DNA of 64,000 nt, taken from NCBI RefSeq assembly GCF_018732085.1, contig NZ_CP076103.1, positions 3,038,001 to 3,102,000 of the forward strand, read 5' to 3'. Made by a program: the position numbers and the translations under genes. This DNA is from Lysobacter capsici. GTDB taxonomy: Bacteria > Pseudomonadota > Gammaproteobacteria > Xanthomonadales > Xanthomonadaceae. Shown piece after piece: positions 33,824-43,058 of the stretch. Positions within the stretch are counted from its first letter, which is position 1. Each line of letters begins with the position of its first letter. Below the pieces are notes generated by a model. It saw nothing but the letters and a program-made list of their open reading frames with translations, did no database searches and had not been told where the DNA came from.

Positions 33824-36794
33824 CGGTGCAGGCATCGCGACAAAGGCACGGGATAAATCCCAGAACAATCCCGGCGGCGACTGCCCCTACTGCTCGCGTC
33901 CGGGATTGCCGATCCTGCCGCTGAGATTCGCCTATCACCCCAACGTCGCCGGGGCGGAGGCCGCCGACAAGAGCGCGAAGGTCAAGCAAGACAACCTGGG
34001 CTGGAAAGGCGGCGATTGCGTCGTGCGCGTGATGCAGGACGGTTACGTGTACATGTTCGACGAGCGCAACGGCACCTGGCGTTACTTCGCCGTGACCGCG
34101 GACGGCTATTTCCGCGAGTATCCGATCGAACAGGTTCCGCCCGGGCAGGTGACCTTCAGTTGCAGTCGCCAGGGCGACCACGTCAAGGCGTCGGTGATCA
34201 ACGTCCTGGAGCCGAAGAAGGCGGGCACGGTGTGGCTGGCCTATTCGAGCGTGCTGTGGACCAAGAAGGTCCGCGACAAATACAAGGGCGATGCGGCCCT
34301 GCGCGGGTTGCGCATGATGCCGCTGGTCCTGGGCGATGTGCTCGCCCACAAGAAGCCGGAGAACGGCTTCTTTATCGATCCAAGCGGTACGAACATGGGC
34401 ATATTCGCGGCCGAGTACGCAGGCCTGCATGCGGTCTACGACAAGAGCCTGACTTCGGGATTGAACCGCCAGGCTCACGCGGCCGATCTGGGCAAGTACG
34501 TGAACGACGTGATGCCGGGCAAGGGCCTGGCGTTCTGCCTCAGCGACGACGTCGGCATCGCGCAGGAAATGCGTCACTACGCCAACGGCGTCAACACCCT
34601 GCTCAACCAGGTCGAGCGCAAGTACGCCCGCGAGATCACCGTCAGCCGCGCCTTCGAACGACTGGAAAAAAGCTACAAGGACGGCGGCAAGGGCGAGGAG
34701 TGGACCGAAAAATACGCCGACTGCATCGACACCGCCAAGCTGAGCCAGTTCCGCTCGAAATACGAGGCCGAGAGCAGGAATCTGATCGGTACCCGTGACA
34801 AGCATTGCGATGATTATCTCGCCCATGTCCAGAGCGCGCGGTTCAAAGCGATCCGCGACGAAGACTTCGACCGCACCAACGCACCGGCCAGTGTGCAGTT
34901 CGTGGACCAGTTCTCCGCGATCTTGTTCGGCGTGGGTCTCAACGACAACGAGCGCGCGTTCGCCGAGAAAAGCCTCAGCAACATCGACAACGACAACGTC
35001 TGGTTCCGGGTGCTGGCGGGCAATCAGGAAGCGTTGCTGCAATTCGCGTTCGAGCACAAGACCAAGGACGTCTACGGCAACTTCAAGAAGTTGTATTCCG
35101 CGGTCGACAAGTGGGAAAAGATGTATCAGGACGTGGCGAAGGAACTCGGCATCGCCGCCGACGAAGTCACCGCCGCCAACGCGGCGACCACGAAAGCGGC
35201 CGGGGCCGATCGGTTCTTCCGCTCGACCTTGAAGATCAAGGAATCGATCAAGAACGTCATGTTCGGCATGCAGGGACTGGGCGCGAAGCTGTCCCAGTCT
35301 CAATTCATGCGGGCGGGCGCGATGGCCGGCTGGATCTGGTTCAAGACCGTGCCGATTCCGCTGCTGCAGGAATTGACCGGCGCTCAGTCGGCGCGCTACA
35401 TGAAAGAAGCGCTGTGGACGATGGAGATGGAGCGCCGTCTGATCCAGACGATCAACGGCGGCGGCGCCAAGAACTGGACGATGAACGTCGCCGACATCGC
35501 CGACGAACTCGGCGACGGCGCCAACGTCAAGGTGCGTTTCATCGTCTTCGATTGGGATTTCCACCTGGAGCAGACCAGCAAGGGCGGCGTCAAGATCACC
35601 GCGACGGAAACCTTCGAGCAAGGCGTGGCCGAGTTGCGCGTGCGCAAGGTGGTGGCGGATGTGGCCATGACCGCGGTCGAGGACAAGTTCGCCGGTCTGC
35701 CTCGCGTCGCCAGCGGCACCAATTTCTGGAAGAGCGCGATCAAGACCGTGCGCGCCGGTCCGGCGTCCGCCGGGTTGGCGGCGTTCGCGGGCTATTTCCA
35801 GGTCGTGGCGTTCTTCGACGCGGCGGAGCTGTCCGGAGCGAAAAGCCACATCAAGATGATCGCGGCGGGCATCGGCCTGATGGGCGCCTTCAGCGAATTC
35901 GCAGGCGGCTCGCTGAAGATATGGAAGGAAATCTACAACTCCGCCGGCGCCGGCAAGTTGGGAGCGTGGGGGATAAAAAACGCCACGGCGTTTTCCGCCT
36001 ATGGAGGAATGCTCAGCGGTCTGGCCAGCGTGATCGGAGGTTGCGTCACCGTTTACGACGGCGTCTCGCTCAGAGGCGAGGGCGACATGGACGCGGGCAA
36101 TTGGACGATCGCCGCCGGCGGTTTCCTGATCATAGGCGGCGTGGCGAGCATCGCCGGCGGCTATGCGAGCCTGGCGGGGGCCGCGCCGTTGCTCGGGTTC
36201 GGGCCGGCCGGGTGGGCGGTATTGGCGATCCTGGCGGTGGGTGTGGGCATCTACTGTTTGTTCCAGGCCGAGGAAGACAAGGACGACCCGCTCCAGACCT
36301 GGATGAAGAAGTCCTGCCTCGGCAAGAGCCCGAAGACCTACGCGAGCAAGGGCGAGGAAGACAAGCAGTTCGGCGAGTTGTTCAAGCTGCCGATCGAAGT
36401 CAAAATGGAATGGCGCAAGGGCCTGGCCGGCGGCAACTTCACCGTCGAGATCATCGCGCCCGCGATGGACAAGGCCTGGCTGGCCTACGATTTGACCGTA
36501 CAGATGGAAGACGGCAAGGTCTTGAAGGCCAGCGAGAACCGGTCGATCAAAGGCGGTGGACTGCAGTACGTGAACATCCCGCAGTTCCGTCCCTACGAAT
36601 CGCAAAGCAACGCGCTGTATTCGGCCCCGGCCAATGGGGTGCGCTGGCACCTGATGTACTCGACATTCCAAAACGAACCCGTCAAGGCCTCGGTGCTGCT
36701 GAAGTACTGGCCCAACAAAACCGAAAATCCCGACATCGTGCTGCCCGAGGCGGGCGGCAAGAAGTTCGAGATCCTGGCCTCGGATGCCACGTGA
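33816..36794 (+). CDS. VasX-like T6SS membrane-targeting effector
   Basis: This 992-residue protein begins with a T6SS VasX-type N-terminal region: CPYCSRPGLPILPLRFAY, then GYVYMFDERNGTWRYFAVT. There is a long helical middle (about 200-560). Residues about 640-830 hold a cluster of hydrophobic segments (SAGLAAFAGYFQVVAFF, IAAGIGLMGAFSEFAGG, GGMLSGLASVIGGCVTVY, AAGGFLIIGGVASIAGGYASLAGA, GWAVLAILAVGVGIYCLF). The tail after that is beta-rich and soluble. VasX-class effectors permeabilise the inner membrane in a colicin-like way, and the hydrophobic cluster supports that here. AAGGAG lies 6 bases before ATG 33816. The stop overlaps the next gene (GTGA). Confidence 0.85.
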   Translation: MADGAGIATKARDKSQNNPGGDCPYCSRPGLPILPLRFAYHPNVAGAEAADKSAKVKQDNLGWKGGDCVVRVMQDGYVYMFDERNGTWRYFAVTADGYFREYPIEQVPPGQVTFSCSRQGDHVKASVINVLEPKKAGTVWLAYSSVLWTKKVRDKYKGDAALRGLRMMPLVLGDVLAHKKPENGFFIDPSGTNMGIFAAEYAGLHAVYDKSLTSGLNRQAHAADLGKYVNDVMPGKGLAFCLSDDVGIAQEMRHYANGVNTLLNQVERKYAREITVSRAFERLEKSYKDGGKGEEWTEKYADCIDTAKLSQFRSKYEAESRNLIGTRDKHCDDYLAHVQSARFKAIRDEDFDRTNAPASVQFVDQFSAILFGVGLNDNERAFAEKSLSNIDNDNVWFRVLAGNQEALLQFAFEHKTKDVYGNFKKLYSAVDKWEKMYQDVAKELGIAADEVTAANAATTKAAGADRFFRSTLKIKESIKNVMFGMQGLGAKLSQSQFMRAGAMAGWIWFKTVPIPLLQELTGAQSARYMKEALWTMEMERRLIQTINGGGAKNWTMNVADIADELGDGANVKVRFIVFDWDFHLEQTSKGGVKITATETFEQGVAELRVRKVVADVAMTAVEDKFAGLPRVASGTNFWKSAIKTVRAGPASAGLAAFAGYFQVVAFFDAAELSGAKSHIKMIAAGIGLMGAFSEFAGGSLKIWKEIYNSAGAGKLGAWGIKNATAFSAYGGMLSGLASVIGGCVTVYDGVSLRGEGDMDAGNWTIAAGGFLIIGGVASIAGGYASLAGAAPLLGFGPAGWAVLAILAVGVGIYCLFQAEEDKDDPLQTWMKKSCLGKSPKTYASKGEEDKQFGELFKLPIEVKMEWRKGLAGGNFTVEIIAPAMDKAWLAYDLTVQMEDGKVLKASENRSIKGGGLQYVNIPQFRPYESQSNALYSAPANGVRWHLMYSTFQNEPVKASVLLKYWPNKTENPDIVLPEAGGKKFEILASDAT

Positions 36795-37891
36795 CGCAAA
36801 GCGATAAACCGAACCCCGTCCAGGCGTTGCCCAGCGTGTCCGACAGCGGACAGGTCGAGCTCGACTGGGAACGGTCCTTTCAGGTTCCCAGGCACGGGCC
36901 GTTGTACGAACTGCCCAGGCGGGGACCGGTCGCGAAGGGCGAGGGAATCGTCGTGTCGATGGATGCGACGCGGTTGCAGATCCGTCCGCAGGGCGATATG
37001 TCCTCCGGGCTCAAGAGCATGTTGTTGTCGCTGGGGTTGCTGACGTCAGGCGTGGCGCTCTGGTTTTCATCCATGCTGTGGAAGGAGTACGAGCGGGGCA
37101 CCGCCGATCAGGGCTTTGTTGTCATCATGCTGGTCGCGATCGTGGTGTTCGCGGTGATCGCGATCGCTGCTTTGCTCAAAGCCTTCACGGCGTCCCACGT
37201 GTTTCCGACCTTGTTCAATCGGATCAGCGGCAAGGTCGTGCAACTTCAGGGCGGCCGACGCATCGAAGCGAACTGGTCGGACCTGGTGCCGCGCGTGGAA
37301 ATCGCCACCGCGGTCACTACCGGCGGCGCCGTCCAGTACCATCACCTGTATCTGGTCGAGCCGGCGGACGAGGGCAAGATGATCATGGCGAGCGCCGCGA
37401 ACAACGGCCAGTCCGATTGCCTGGCCTATTACGAATTCCTGCGTCGCTACATGGCGGCCGAATGGACCTCGTTACCGGACACGGTTTGTCTGGAGGGCGC
37501 ACGCAGACCGCTGCTGCGCGAGTTGAGCGCCAATCTGTGGACCCAGCCGACCAACTACCGGCCGTGGCAGGAGCGTTCCACGCTCGGCAAAGCACTGTCT
37601 GCGCTGGCCTTGCTGGCGGTCGCCTTGCTGTGGTGGCCGGTGCTGCTGCTCACGTTGATCGGCTCCCGGATCGGCGCTACGCCTGGATTCTCCGCCGTCG
37701 ACCTGGGTGGGAATCCGCAATTGACACCCAATGACCCTGAAGCGGCTCTGCCGGTGCGCCCGGCGCCCGCGATGGGCGCGACCGAACAGGGTGTTTACGC
37801 AGCCATCGCGGTGCTGTCGACGGCGGCATGGTGCTGGCCCGGTGTCGGCGTGCTGGCGAGAGTCTTCGATCTGGTGCGTCAGTTGCCCTGA
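36791..37891 (+). CDS. Multi-pass membrane protein, likely immunity to the VasX-like effector
   Basis: This 366-residue protein starts at GTG 36791, overlapping the effector stop by four bases. Two hydrophobic helices lie at about 74-98 and 108-132 (FVVIMLVAIVVFAVIAIAALL), and two more at about 277-300 (ALALLAVALLWWPVLLLTLIG) and 335-360. Between them is a soluble part with PTLFNRISGKVVQLQGGRRIEANWSDL and LAYYEFLRRYMAAEW. The layout resembles the DUF6708 family often found next to VasX-like effectors; that name is from memory. A membrane-embedded immunity protein fits a pore-forming toxin. Confidence 0.7.
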   Translation: MTQSDKPNPVQALPSVSDSGQVELDWERSFQVPRHGPLYELPRRGPVAKGEGIVVSMDATRLQIRPQGDMSSGLKSMLLSLGLLTSGVALWFSSMLWKEYERGTADQGFVVIMLVAIVVFAVIAIAALLKAFTASHVFPTLFNRISGKVVQLQGGRRIEANWSDLVPRVEIATAVTTGGAVQYHHLYLVEPADEGKMIMASAANNGQSDCLAYYEFLRRYMAAEWTSLPDTVCLEGARRPLLRELSANLWTQPTNYRPWQERSTLGKALSALALLAVALLWWPVLLLTLIGSRIGATPGFSAVDLGGNPQLTPNDPEAALPVRPAPAMGATEQGVYAAIAVLSTAAWCWPGVGVLARVFDLVRQLP

Positions 37892-37921
37892 TCCGTTTGC
37901 CGAACTATAGAGAGTGATGCG

Positions 37922-38110
37922 ATGAACGTTCCAAGAAAATCGCCGAAATGGGCTGCGTACGGGATGTTCTTCGGCGCGCTTTGCGCGTTCGCGGCGTCCG
38001 CGCTGGTGTTTTCGGGTTATGCGCGAGCAGCGATGGTGCTTGGCCTGGTCGCGATGGGCGTGTATGCGGCCTGCCTGATCGGAATCGTTTCGGCGAAGAA
38101 GAAATCCTGA
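37922..38110 (+). CDS. Small two-helix membrane protein
   Basis: This 62-residue protein (MNVPRKSPKWAAYG) has two transmembrane helices, AYGMFFGALCAFAASALVFSG and AMVLGLVAMGVYAACLIGIVS, with basic ends. I do not recognise a family. It follows the presumed immunity gene by 30 bases with a weak GAGAG upstream, so it is likely the last gene of the module. It could be a second immunity or accessory factor. Confidence 0.6.
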   Translation: MNVPRKSPKWAAYGMFFGALCAFAASALVFSGYARAAMVLGLVAMGVYAACLIGIVSAKKKS

Positions 38111-38508
38111 GCTTCGCGGCGCCTTGCGCCAATCATGCTCCAACCGGGCTTCATTCATGACGAAGTCGCGCGGCTGCGCGGGGCGATGGATCGATGCCGT
38201 GGCTTCGGCACGTAGTGGCCCAGCAAAGCATCGCAACCGCGCGGCGCAGCATCTGAGTGAAAAAAGGCGGGCCCGGCGCGGATCGTTACCCGCCGGGTGG
38301 GTCGATTTCGTATGGCATCAGCTCTCCGGCATTAATCTGTGCCGTCGCGGCCGCCCGCTGCGCGGGCAAGCCTCTGATCTTGCTTTACCGTCCCATGCCT
38401 CATCGTCATTTGTTCCTGTTTGCAAGACGCTGAAGCATTAGCGTCCGCGAACGCCCGTATGGCTCGGGAACGCACGCCGGTTGTCGGCAAACCGCATGGA
38501 GATCGCTC
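38111..38508. other. Intergenic stretch at the end of the T6SS locus
   Basis: I see no credible gene; the frames present are short and arginine-rich. It separates the last T6SS module from the convergent mqo gene. No clear terminator was found. Confidence 0.5.
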
Positions 38509-40194
38509 TCACAGCGCCTGCAACTCGGCATTCTCCTTGGCCTTCGCCTGAGGCGTCGGCTGCTGCGGGGTTGTCTGCGGAACCGTCCCCACAGCCACCG
38601 GCACCTCCAGATACGGCAGATGCAGCGTCTGGCTGGTCATCGCGCGAATCTCATTGGTCAGCTGCGGGCTGTCGTTGAGGTGGCGGCCGTAGGACGGAAT
38701 GATCGTCTGCAACTGCGTACGCCAGCCGGCCGCCATCTGCTCGGGGAAAGCCTTCGCCAGCAGGTCGAGCATGATCGGCGGCGACGTCGACGCGCCCGGC
38801 GAGGCGCCGAGCAGGGCGGCGAGGGTGTGGTCCTTGTCGGCGACGATCTCGGTGCCGAACTGCAGCACCGGGCCCTTGACCGGATCGCGCTTGATGATCT
38901 GCACGCGCTGGCCGGCGGTCACCAGCGTCCAGTCCTCGCGTTTGGCGTTGGGGTAGTACTTGCGCAGTTCCGCGTGGCGGTCGTCGTCGTTGAGTCGGGC
39001 CTGGCTCAGCAGGTACCGGACCAGGTCGAGGTTCTCGCCGCCGACGCTGATCATTTCGCCCAGGTTGTCGTGGGTGACCGAGGAGTACAGGTCGAACCAC
39101 GAGCCGTACTTGAGGAACTTGGTGCTGAACAGGGCGAACGGCCCGAACAACACCACCGGCTTGCCGTCGAGCTTGCGCGCGTCCAGATGCGGCACCGACA
39201 TCGGCGGCGAACCGGTTTCGGCCTGGCCATAGGCCTTGACCCCGTGCCGGTCCGCGATCGCCGGCGCCTGGAACGCCAGGAACTGGCCGCCGACCGGGAA
39301 GCCGGCGTAATCGCGCGCTTCGGGAATGCCCGACAGCTGCAGCAGCTTCAGCGCCGCGCCGCCGGCGCCGATGAAGACGAAGCGCGACTTGACCGTCGAT
39401 TCGCCGCCGGACTTGAGGTCCTTGACCGTGACGTTCCAGGTCTTGTCGCCGTTCTGGCGCAGCGCGGTGACTTCGTTGTTCAGGTGCAGCTGGAAGTTCG
39501 CGCTGCGCTGCAGCGCCTGCGTCAGTTGGCGGGTAATGACGCCGAAATTGACGTCGGTGCCGATCGGCATGTACGTCGCGGCGACTTTCTGCTTGGGATC
39601 GCGGCCTTCCATCAACAACGGCGCCCACTTGCCGATCTGCGCCGGGTCTTCGGAATATTCCATGCCGTAGAACAGCGGGTTCTTGACCAGCGCATCGCGG
39701 CGCTTGCGCAGGTAGGCGATGTTCTCGTCGCCCCAGACGAAGCTCATGTGCGGCGTGGCATTGATGAAGTCCGACGGCTGCTGCAGGCGGCCTTCGCGCA
39801 CCTGATGCGACCAGAACTGGCGCGAGATTTCGAACTGTTCGGCGATATCGACCGCGCGCTTGGTTTCGATGCTGCCGTCGGGCAATTGTGGGGTGTAATT
39901 CAATTCGGCGAATCCGGAGTGGCCGGTGCCGGCGTTGTTCCAGCCGTCGGAGCTTTCTTCGGCCACGCCGTCGCGGCGTTCGTACAGCTGGATGTTCCAG
40001 CTCGGCTGCAGCTCCTGCAGATAGGTCGCCAAGGTCACGCTCATGATGCCGCCGCCGATCAGGACCACGTCGACCGGTTTTTCGTTGCCGGCCGCGGGCA
40101 CCGAGCGCTGGTACACCGGCCAATACAGGAACAGGACCGATCCCAGCAACCCGAACACGATCAGGGTGAGGAGGACCTTGCGAAATTTCTTCAT
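38509..40194 (-). CDS. mqo: Malate:quinone oxidoreductase
   Basis: This 561-residue flavoprotein oxidises malate to oxaloacetate and passes electrons to quinone, serving the TCA cycle and respiratory chain. Landmarks are the FAD-binding start VDVVLIGGGIMSVTLATYLQEL, then ERRDGVAEESSDGWNNAGTGHSGFAELNYTPQ and FVFIGAGGAALKLLQLSGIPE. GGASPGASTS-like sequence (LGASPGASTSPPIMLDLL) lies in the C-terminal part. Residues 4-28 form an N-terminal hydrophobic helix (KVLLTLIVFGLLGSVLFLYW), an anchor that classic Mqo lacks. ATG 40194 starts just before that helix; the upstream frame to 40251 is not conserved-looking. Confidence 0.93.
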   Translation of the reverse strand: MKKFRKVLLTLIVFGLLGSVLFLYWPVYQRSVPAAGNEKPVDVVLIGGGIMSVTLATYLQELQPSWNIQLYERRDGVAEESSDGWNNAGTGHSGFAELNYTPQLPDGSIETKRAVDIAEQFEISRQFWSHQVREGRLQQPSDFINATPHMSFVWGDENIAYLRKRRDALVKNPLFYGMEYSEDPAQIGKWAPLLMEGRDPKQKVAATYMPIGTDVNFGVITRQLTQALQRSANFQLHLNNEVTALRQNGDKTWNVTVKDLKSGGESTVKSRFVFIGAGGAALKLLQLSGIPEARDYAGFPVGGQFLAFQAPAIADRHGVKAYGQAETGSPPMSVPHLDARKLDGKPVVLFGPFALFSTKFLKYGSWFDLYSSVTHDNLGEMISVGGENLDLVRYLLSQARLNDDDRHAELRKYYPNAKREDWTLVTAGQRVQIIKRDPVKGPVLQFGTEIVADKDHTLAALLGASPGASTSPPIMLDLLAKAFPEQMAAGWRTQLQTIIPSYGRHLNDSPQLTNEIRAMTSQTLHLPYLEVPVAVGTVPQTTPQQPTPQAKAKENAELQAL

Positions 40195-40690
40195 GATCGG
40201 ATGAACTCCGAGACGGGGTGCCGAGGGTGGGGGAGCCGCATGAACAGGCACGTGCAGTGACTACATACACCTTTGGCTGTCGCGACGGAATAAGCGCGGG
40301 CCAAGTCGCTGAATTATTTGAAATGCAGTGCCGGAATGCGGGCCGGTCCGGCGGCTGTTCCGGTTTCGGAAAAGCGTAGGGGCAAGACGCCTTTACGAAT
40401 GCTCAGGCTTGAGGCGGCAGGCAGCCGTTCGGCCGCGTTCGTCTTGCACCGGTCCACGTCATGACCTGGATGATTTCCCGGGAACCGGACACGGCGAAGA
40501 TGCGTCGTTGTTCGACGGCCGCGCCTTGCCGGCCGTAGATCATCTGCAAGGCGGCAACACAATTCGGCATGCCGGGCCACGCGGCGATGGCGATTGCCGG
40601 CGCCCGATCGCAGGCGAATGCATCGGACGGGGCAGGGCATTGAGTTTCACGCGTACCCGCCGGGCGCTACGAACCGATCCCGACATCCGG
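40195..40690. other. Intergenic stretch upstream of mqo
   Basis: No gene is supported. The minus-strand frame at 40314-40640 is arginine-rich, lacks motifs and has no ribosome binding site. The mqo promoter should lie here, but I could not pick a convincing -35/-10 pair. Confidence 0.4.
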
Positions 40691-40966
40691 CTAACGCAAT
40701 CCGCCGGACCGCGGCATTTCGTTGAGCTCGTCGATCACTTTCCTGGGCGCGCGCAGGCGGATCTGCACCGGGAAGGATTCCTGTACGACCACGTCCTTCA
40801 CCACGCCGCTTTTTTCCAGCGCCATCACCTTGGTCAATACCGGGTCCGGAGACTCGGCGCTGCCGACGATCAGCGCGCTTTCCAACGGCTCATGGTTCGT
40901 GCTCGGCTGTTGGTTGTCGAGGCCGCAGCCCGCCAGCAGCAGTAACGCGATAAAGACCGGTTTCAT
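40691..40966 (-). CDS. Small lipoprotein of unknown function
   Basis: This 91-residue protein has a short signal with lipobox LLLLAGC (cysteine near residue 14). The mature part includes VLTKVMALEKSGVVKDVVVQESFPVQIRLRAPRKVIDELNEMP. I do not recognise the family. The starting ATG 40966 is set by the lipobox; a longer frame to 41047 has no signal peptide. It lies 112 bases after the serine protease stop on the same strand and may be co-transcribed. Confidence 0.7.
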   Translation of the reverse strand: MKPVFIALLLLAGCGLDNQQPSTNHEPLESALIVGSAESPDPVLTKVMALEKSGVVKDVVVQESFPVQIRLRAPRKVIDELNEMPRSGGLR

Positions 40967-41078
40967 CGTTGCCGCCTTGCGCGTTGGATGATTCGTTCGG
41001 GAACGCACCGCTGAGGAACGTGGTGCATCGTTGGCCCGATGCACCACGCCGGCATTACTGCAGATCGACGCCCGCCGA

Positions 41079-42074
41079 TCAAGGGTAGGTGGCGATCCAG
41101 TTCTGAAGCGTGTTGTAGACCGTGCTGGTCAGCTGCGTTCCGCAGTTCTGGGTGGACGAACCGGTCGTGTGGATGCCGCGGACGTTGACCCCGCCGTCGC
41201 TGGCGATGCCGCTGCCGCTGTTGCCGCCGGCGGTATCGATGGTGTAGCACAGCCGATAGGAGCCGCTGGTGTTCACCGACCCCGAGTGCGTCCACATCGT
41301 GCCGAGCGGCTTGTCGCCGGGATAGCCGATGATGGTATGCGTGCCGCCGGAATAGACGCCCCAGCCGGAGTTGCCGCCGTGCGGCGCCGCGCTGAGCACG
41401 ATCAGCGCATAGTCGTAGTTGCTGTCGGCGCTGTTATGCCATGCCGTGGTGGTGACGGCGCGGGCCCAGGTGGTCGTGCCCCAGGGCTCGTAGCTGCCGT
41501 TCTGCGCGGTGGTGAAGTCCAGGCTGGAATAGAACGTGCCGGCGCCGTTGGAGACGCAGTGGCCTGCGGTGAGCACGTGCTTGGCGGTGATCAAGGTGCC
41601 GGTGCAGCCGATGCCGATACGGCCGATATGCCAGAACGGAGCGGCCACGGTGTTGGAAATCTGCACTCTGTCGTCCGCGCCGATCACGACCTTGGGCGTG
41701 ACCCGGCCGTCCGCATGAAGCGTCGGAAACGTCGGCGGCGTGCTGAAGCTCGTGGCGGTGCGGCCCACCGACTCCAGATCCCTGATGGCCTTTTCGAAGA
41801 TGGCGACATCTTCGGGATTCATCCTGGATTCGTACAGGTCGCCATTGCGCGTGACCATGATCGCGCTCAACCCGGCCGCCTTCTGCTGCGGCGTCTGCAG
41901 GCGCGCATCGGTGGCGCTTCCCGTTTCGGGCAGCAAACCTCTCACCAGATTGTCGCCTTGGATGAACTTGGCTTTAGCGTTCAGTTTTTGAAACGCAGGT
42001 TCCTTGGCCACCGCCGTATCGACAGCGGGCACCGAAACCAGCAACACCAGACTCAACGCGACTAGATGGTTCAT
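41079..42074 (-). CDS. Secreted V8-like serine protease (S1B glutamyl endopeptidase type)
   Basis: This 331-residue protein has a signal peptide (MNHLVALSLVLLVSVPAVDTAVA) and a propeptide to about residue 120. The protease domain starts near KVVIGADDRVQISNT. The triad is visible: His in LTAGHCVSN, Asp in NYDYALIVL and Ser in TAGGNSGSGI. Cysteines flank the histidine (IGCTGTLI and GHC), as in V8/GluSE proteases. It probably degrades proteins outside the cell. A strong AAGGAG lies 6 bases before the ATG at 42074. Confidence 0.9.
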   Translation of the reverse strand: MNHLVALSLVLLVSVPAVDTAVAKEPAFQKLNAKAKFIQGDNLVRGLLPETGSATDARLQTPQQKAAGLSAIMVTRNGDLYESRMNPEDVAIFEKAIRDLESVGRTATSFSTPPTFPTLHADGRVTPKVVIGADDRVQISNTVAAPFWHIGRIGIGCTGTLITAKHVLTAGHCVSNGAGTFYSSLDFTTAQNGSYEPWGTTTWARAVTTTAWHNSADSNYDYALIVLSAAPHGGNSGWGVYSGGTHTIIGYPGDKPLGTMWTHSGSVNTSGSYRLCYTIDTAGGNSGSGIASDGGVNVRGIHTTGSSTQNCGTQLTSTVYNTLQNWIATYP

Positions 42075-42845
42075 AACTAGCTCCTTGTTGGTTGAATAGT
42101 CCTTCCAGGTTTCGGCAAGCGCATCCGGCGCTGCCGACCTGATCAGTCCGGATCGATTCCGCACTGGTCTTCGAGGCGAAACATCGTGTGCTCGTTCCGC
42201 CGATGCGGTCGTCCCTGGCCGCGCAAAACGATGGGTTCCCCGGCGCTCAACGTTTGTTCGCGTTTCGTCTATGTCGCGGCGCATGGATGCCGCGCGACAT
42301 TGCGATGCAGCTGTGGCGAGCGCCGCACCAAAGGAGATGCGCGCTCAGGTTGAGGCGAACCACGATCTTTCTGATCGCATAAGTGGTTTTAATGGAAACC
42401 ATTTGCCGCACGAAACAAGTCGGGCAAAATTTCCCGATGTGGATCGTATTACGCCACGAAATACGCTGTCGTCGTGATGCGTCTCACAAATGTTCAATCA
42501 CGAAGTGGCATGGTGGCCAAAGCGTCGTGTCGATCGCACTCGGAGTTGATTGATCTTGTCGCGCGAGAATGTCGCGACGTGATCGACGGAAAATCGAGCG
42601 GGTAAAAATATTGCGTTGTGGCGGGTCGATCAGCCGCTTGTGCCGAGGTCCGATATCGCGCCAGCGTGCGGACAGATTGATCCGGTGTTTCATCCGTTGG
42701 CGCGACTTCTCGATCGCGCTCACAGTTCATTTTCGCCGCGATTGGCGCAATCGAAACTTCGCCTGGTTCGCAATCGCCGTGCGCATCGCGCGTTGTATCT
42801 TCCTTGCGCGGCAACCTGCCGCAGGAAAGCCAAGGGAGGAGTGCC
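42075..42845. other. Intergenic stretch between divergent secreted-protein genes
   Basis: This 770-base region has no supported gene. It is less GC-rich around 42350-42480 than its surroundings, and should hold the promoters of the protease (minus) and of the small cysteine-rich protein (plus). I saw only short inverted repeats such as GGTTTTAATGGAAACC. Confidence 0.4.
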
Positions 42846-43058
42846 ATGCATCGCTTCAAGTTGATCGTATTGGGAACCCTGTTGGCGATGTCCGCCAGTA
42901 CCGGCGCGGCGACCAGTTCCGCGGGTTGCTTTTGTTCCGTTGTGTACTACAACGATGCGGGCACGGTCGTCGGGATTCGCCAGCCCGCCGGTTGCGGCGA
43001 TCCGGGTTGGGGCGTGACGAGCAACAAGTCCAAGGTATACGCGGGCTGCGTGATGTAA
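42846..43058 (+). CDS. Small secreted cysteine-rich protein, DUF6289-like
   Basis: This 70-residue protein has a signal peptide (MHRFKLIVLGTLLAMSASTGAA) and a mature part of about 48 residues with four cysteines (residues 28, 30, 50 and 68). The pattern VVYYNDAGTVVG, then a Cys-Gly and GWGVTSNKSKVY, is reminiscent of DUF6289 small secreted proteins; this is from memory. GGGAGGAG lies just upstream of the ATG, a very good ribosome binding site, which is the main reason to trust so short a gene. Function is unknown. Confidence 0.68.
   Translation: MHRFKLIVLGTLLAMSASTGAATSSAGCFCSVVYYNDAGTVVGIRQPAGCGDPGWGVTSNKSKVYAGCVM

Noticed and set aside
33636..36671. 1011-codon minus-strand frame opposite the VasX-like effector
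   Set aside because: Low-information composition without domains; the plus frame has the VasX N-terminal motif, a ribosome binding site and operon overlaps.
40314..40640. 108-codon minus-strand frame upstream of mqo
   Set aside because: Arg-rich, no start signal, no similarity I recognise.
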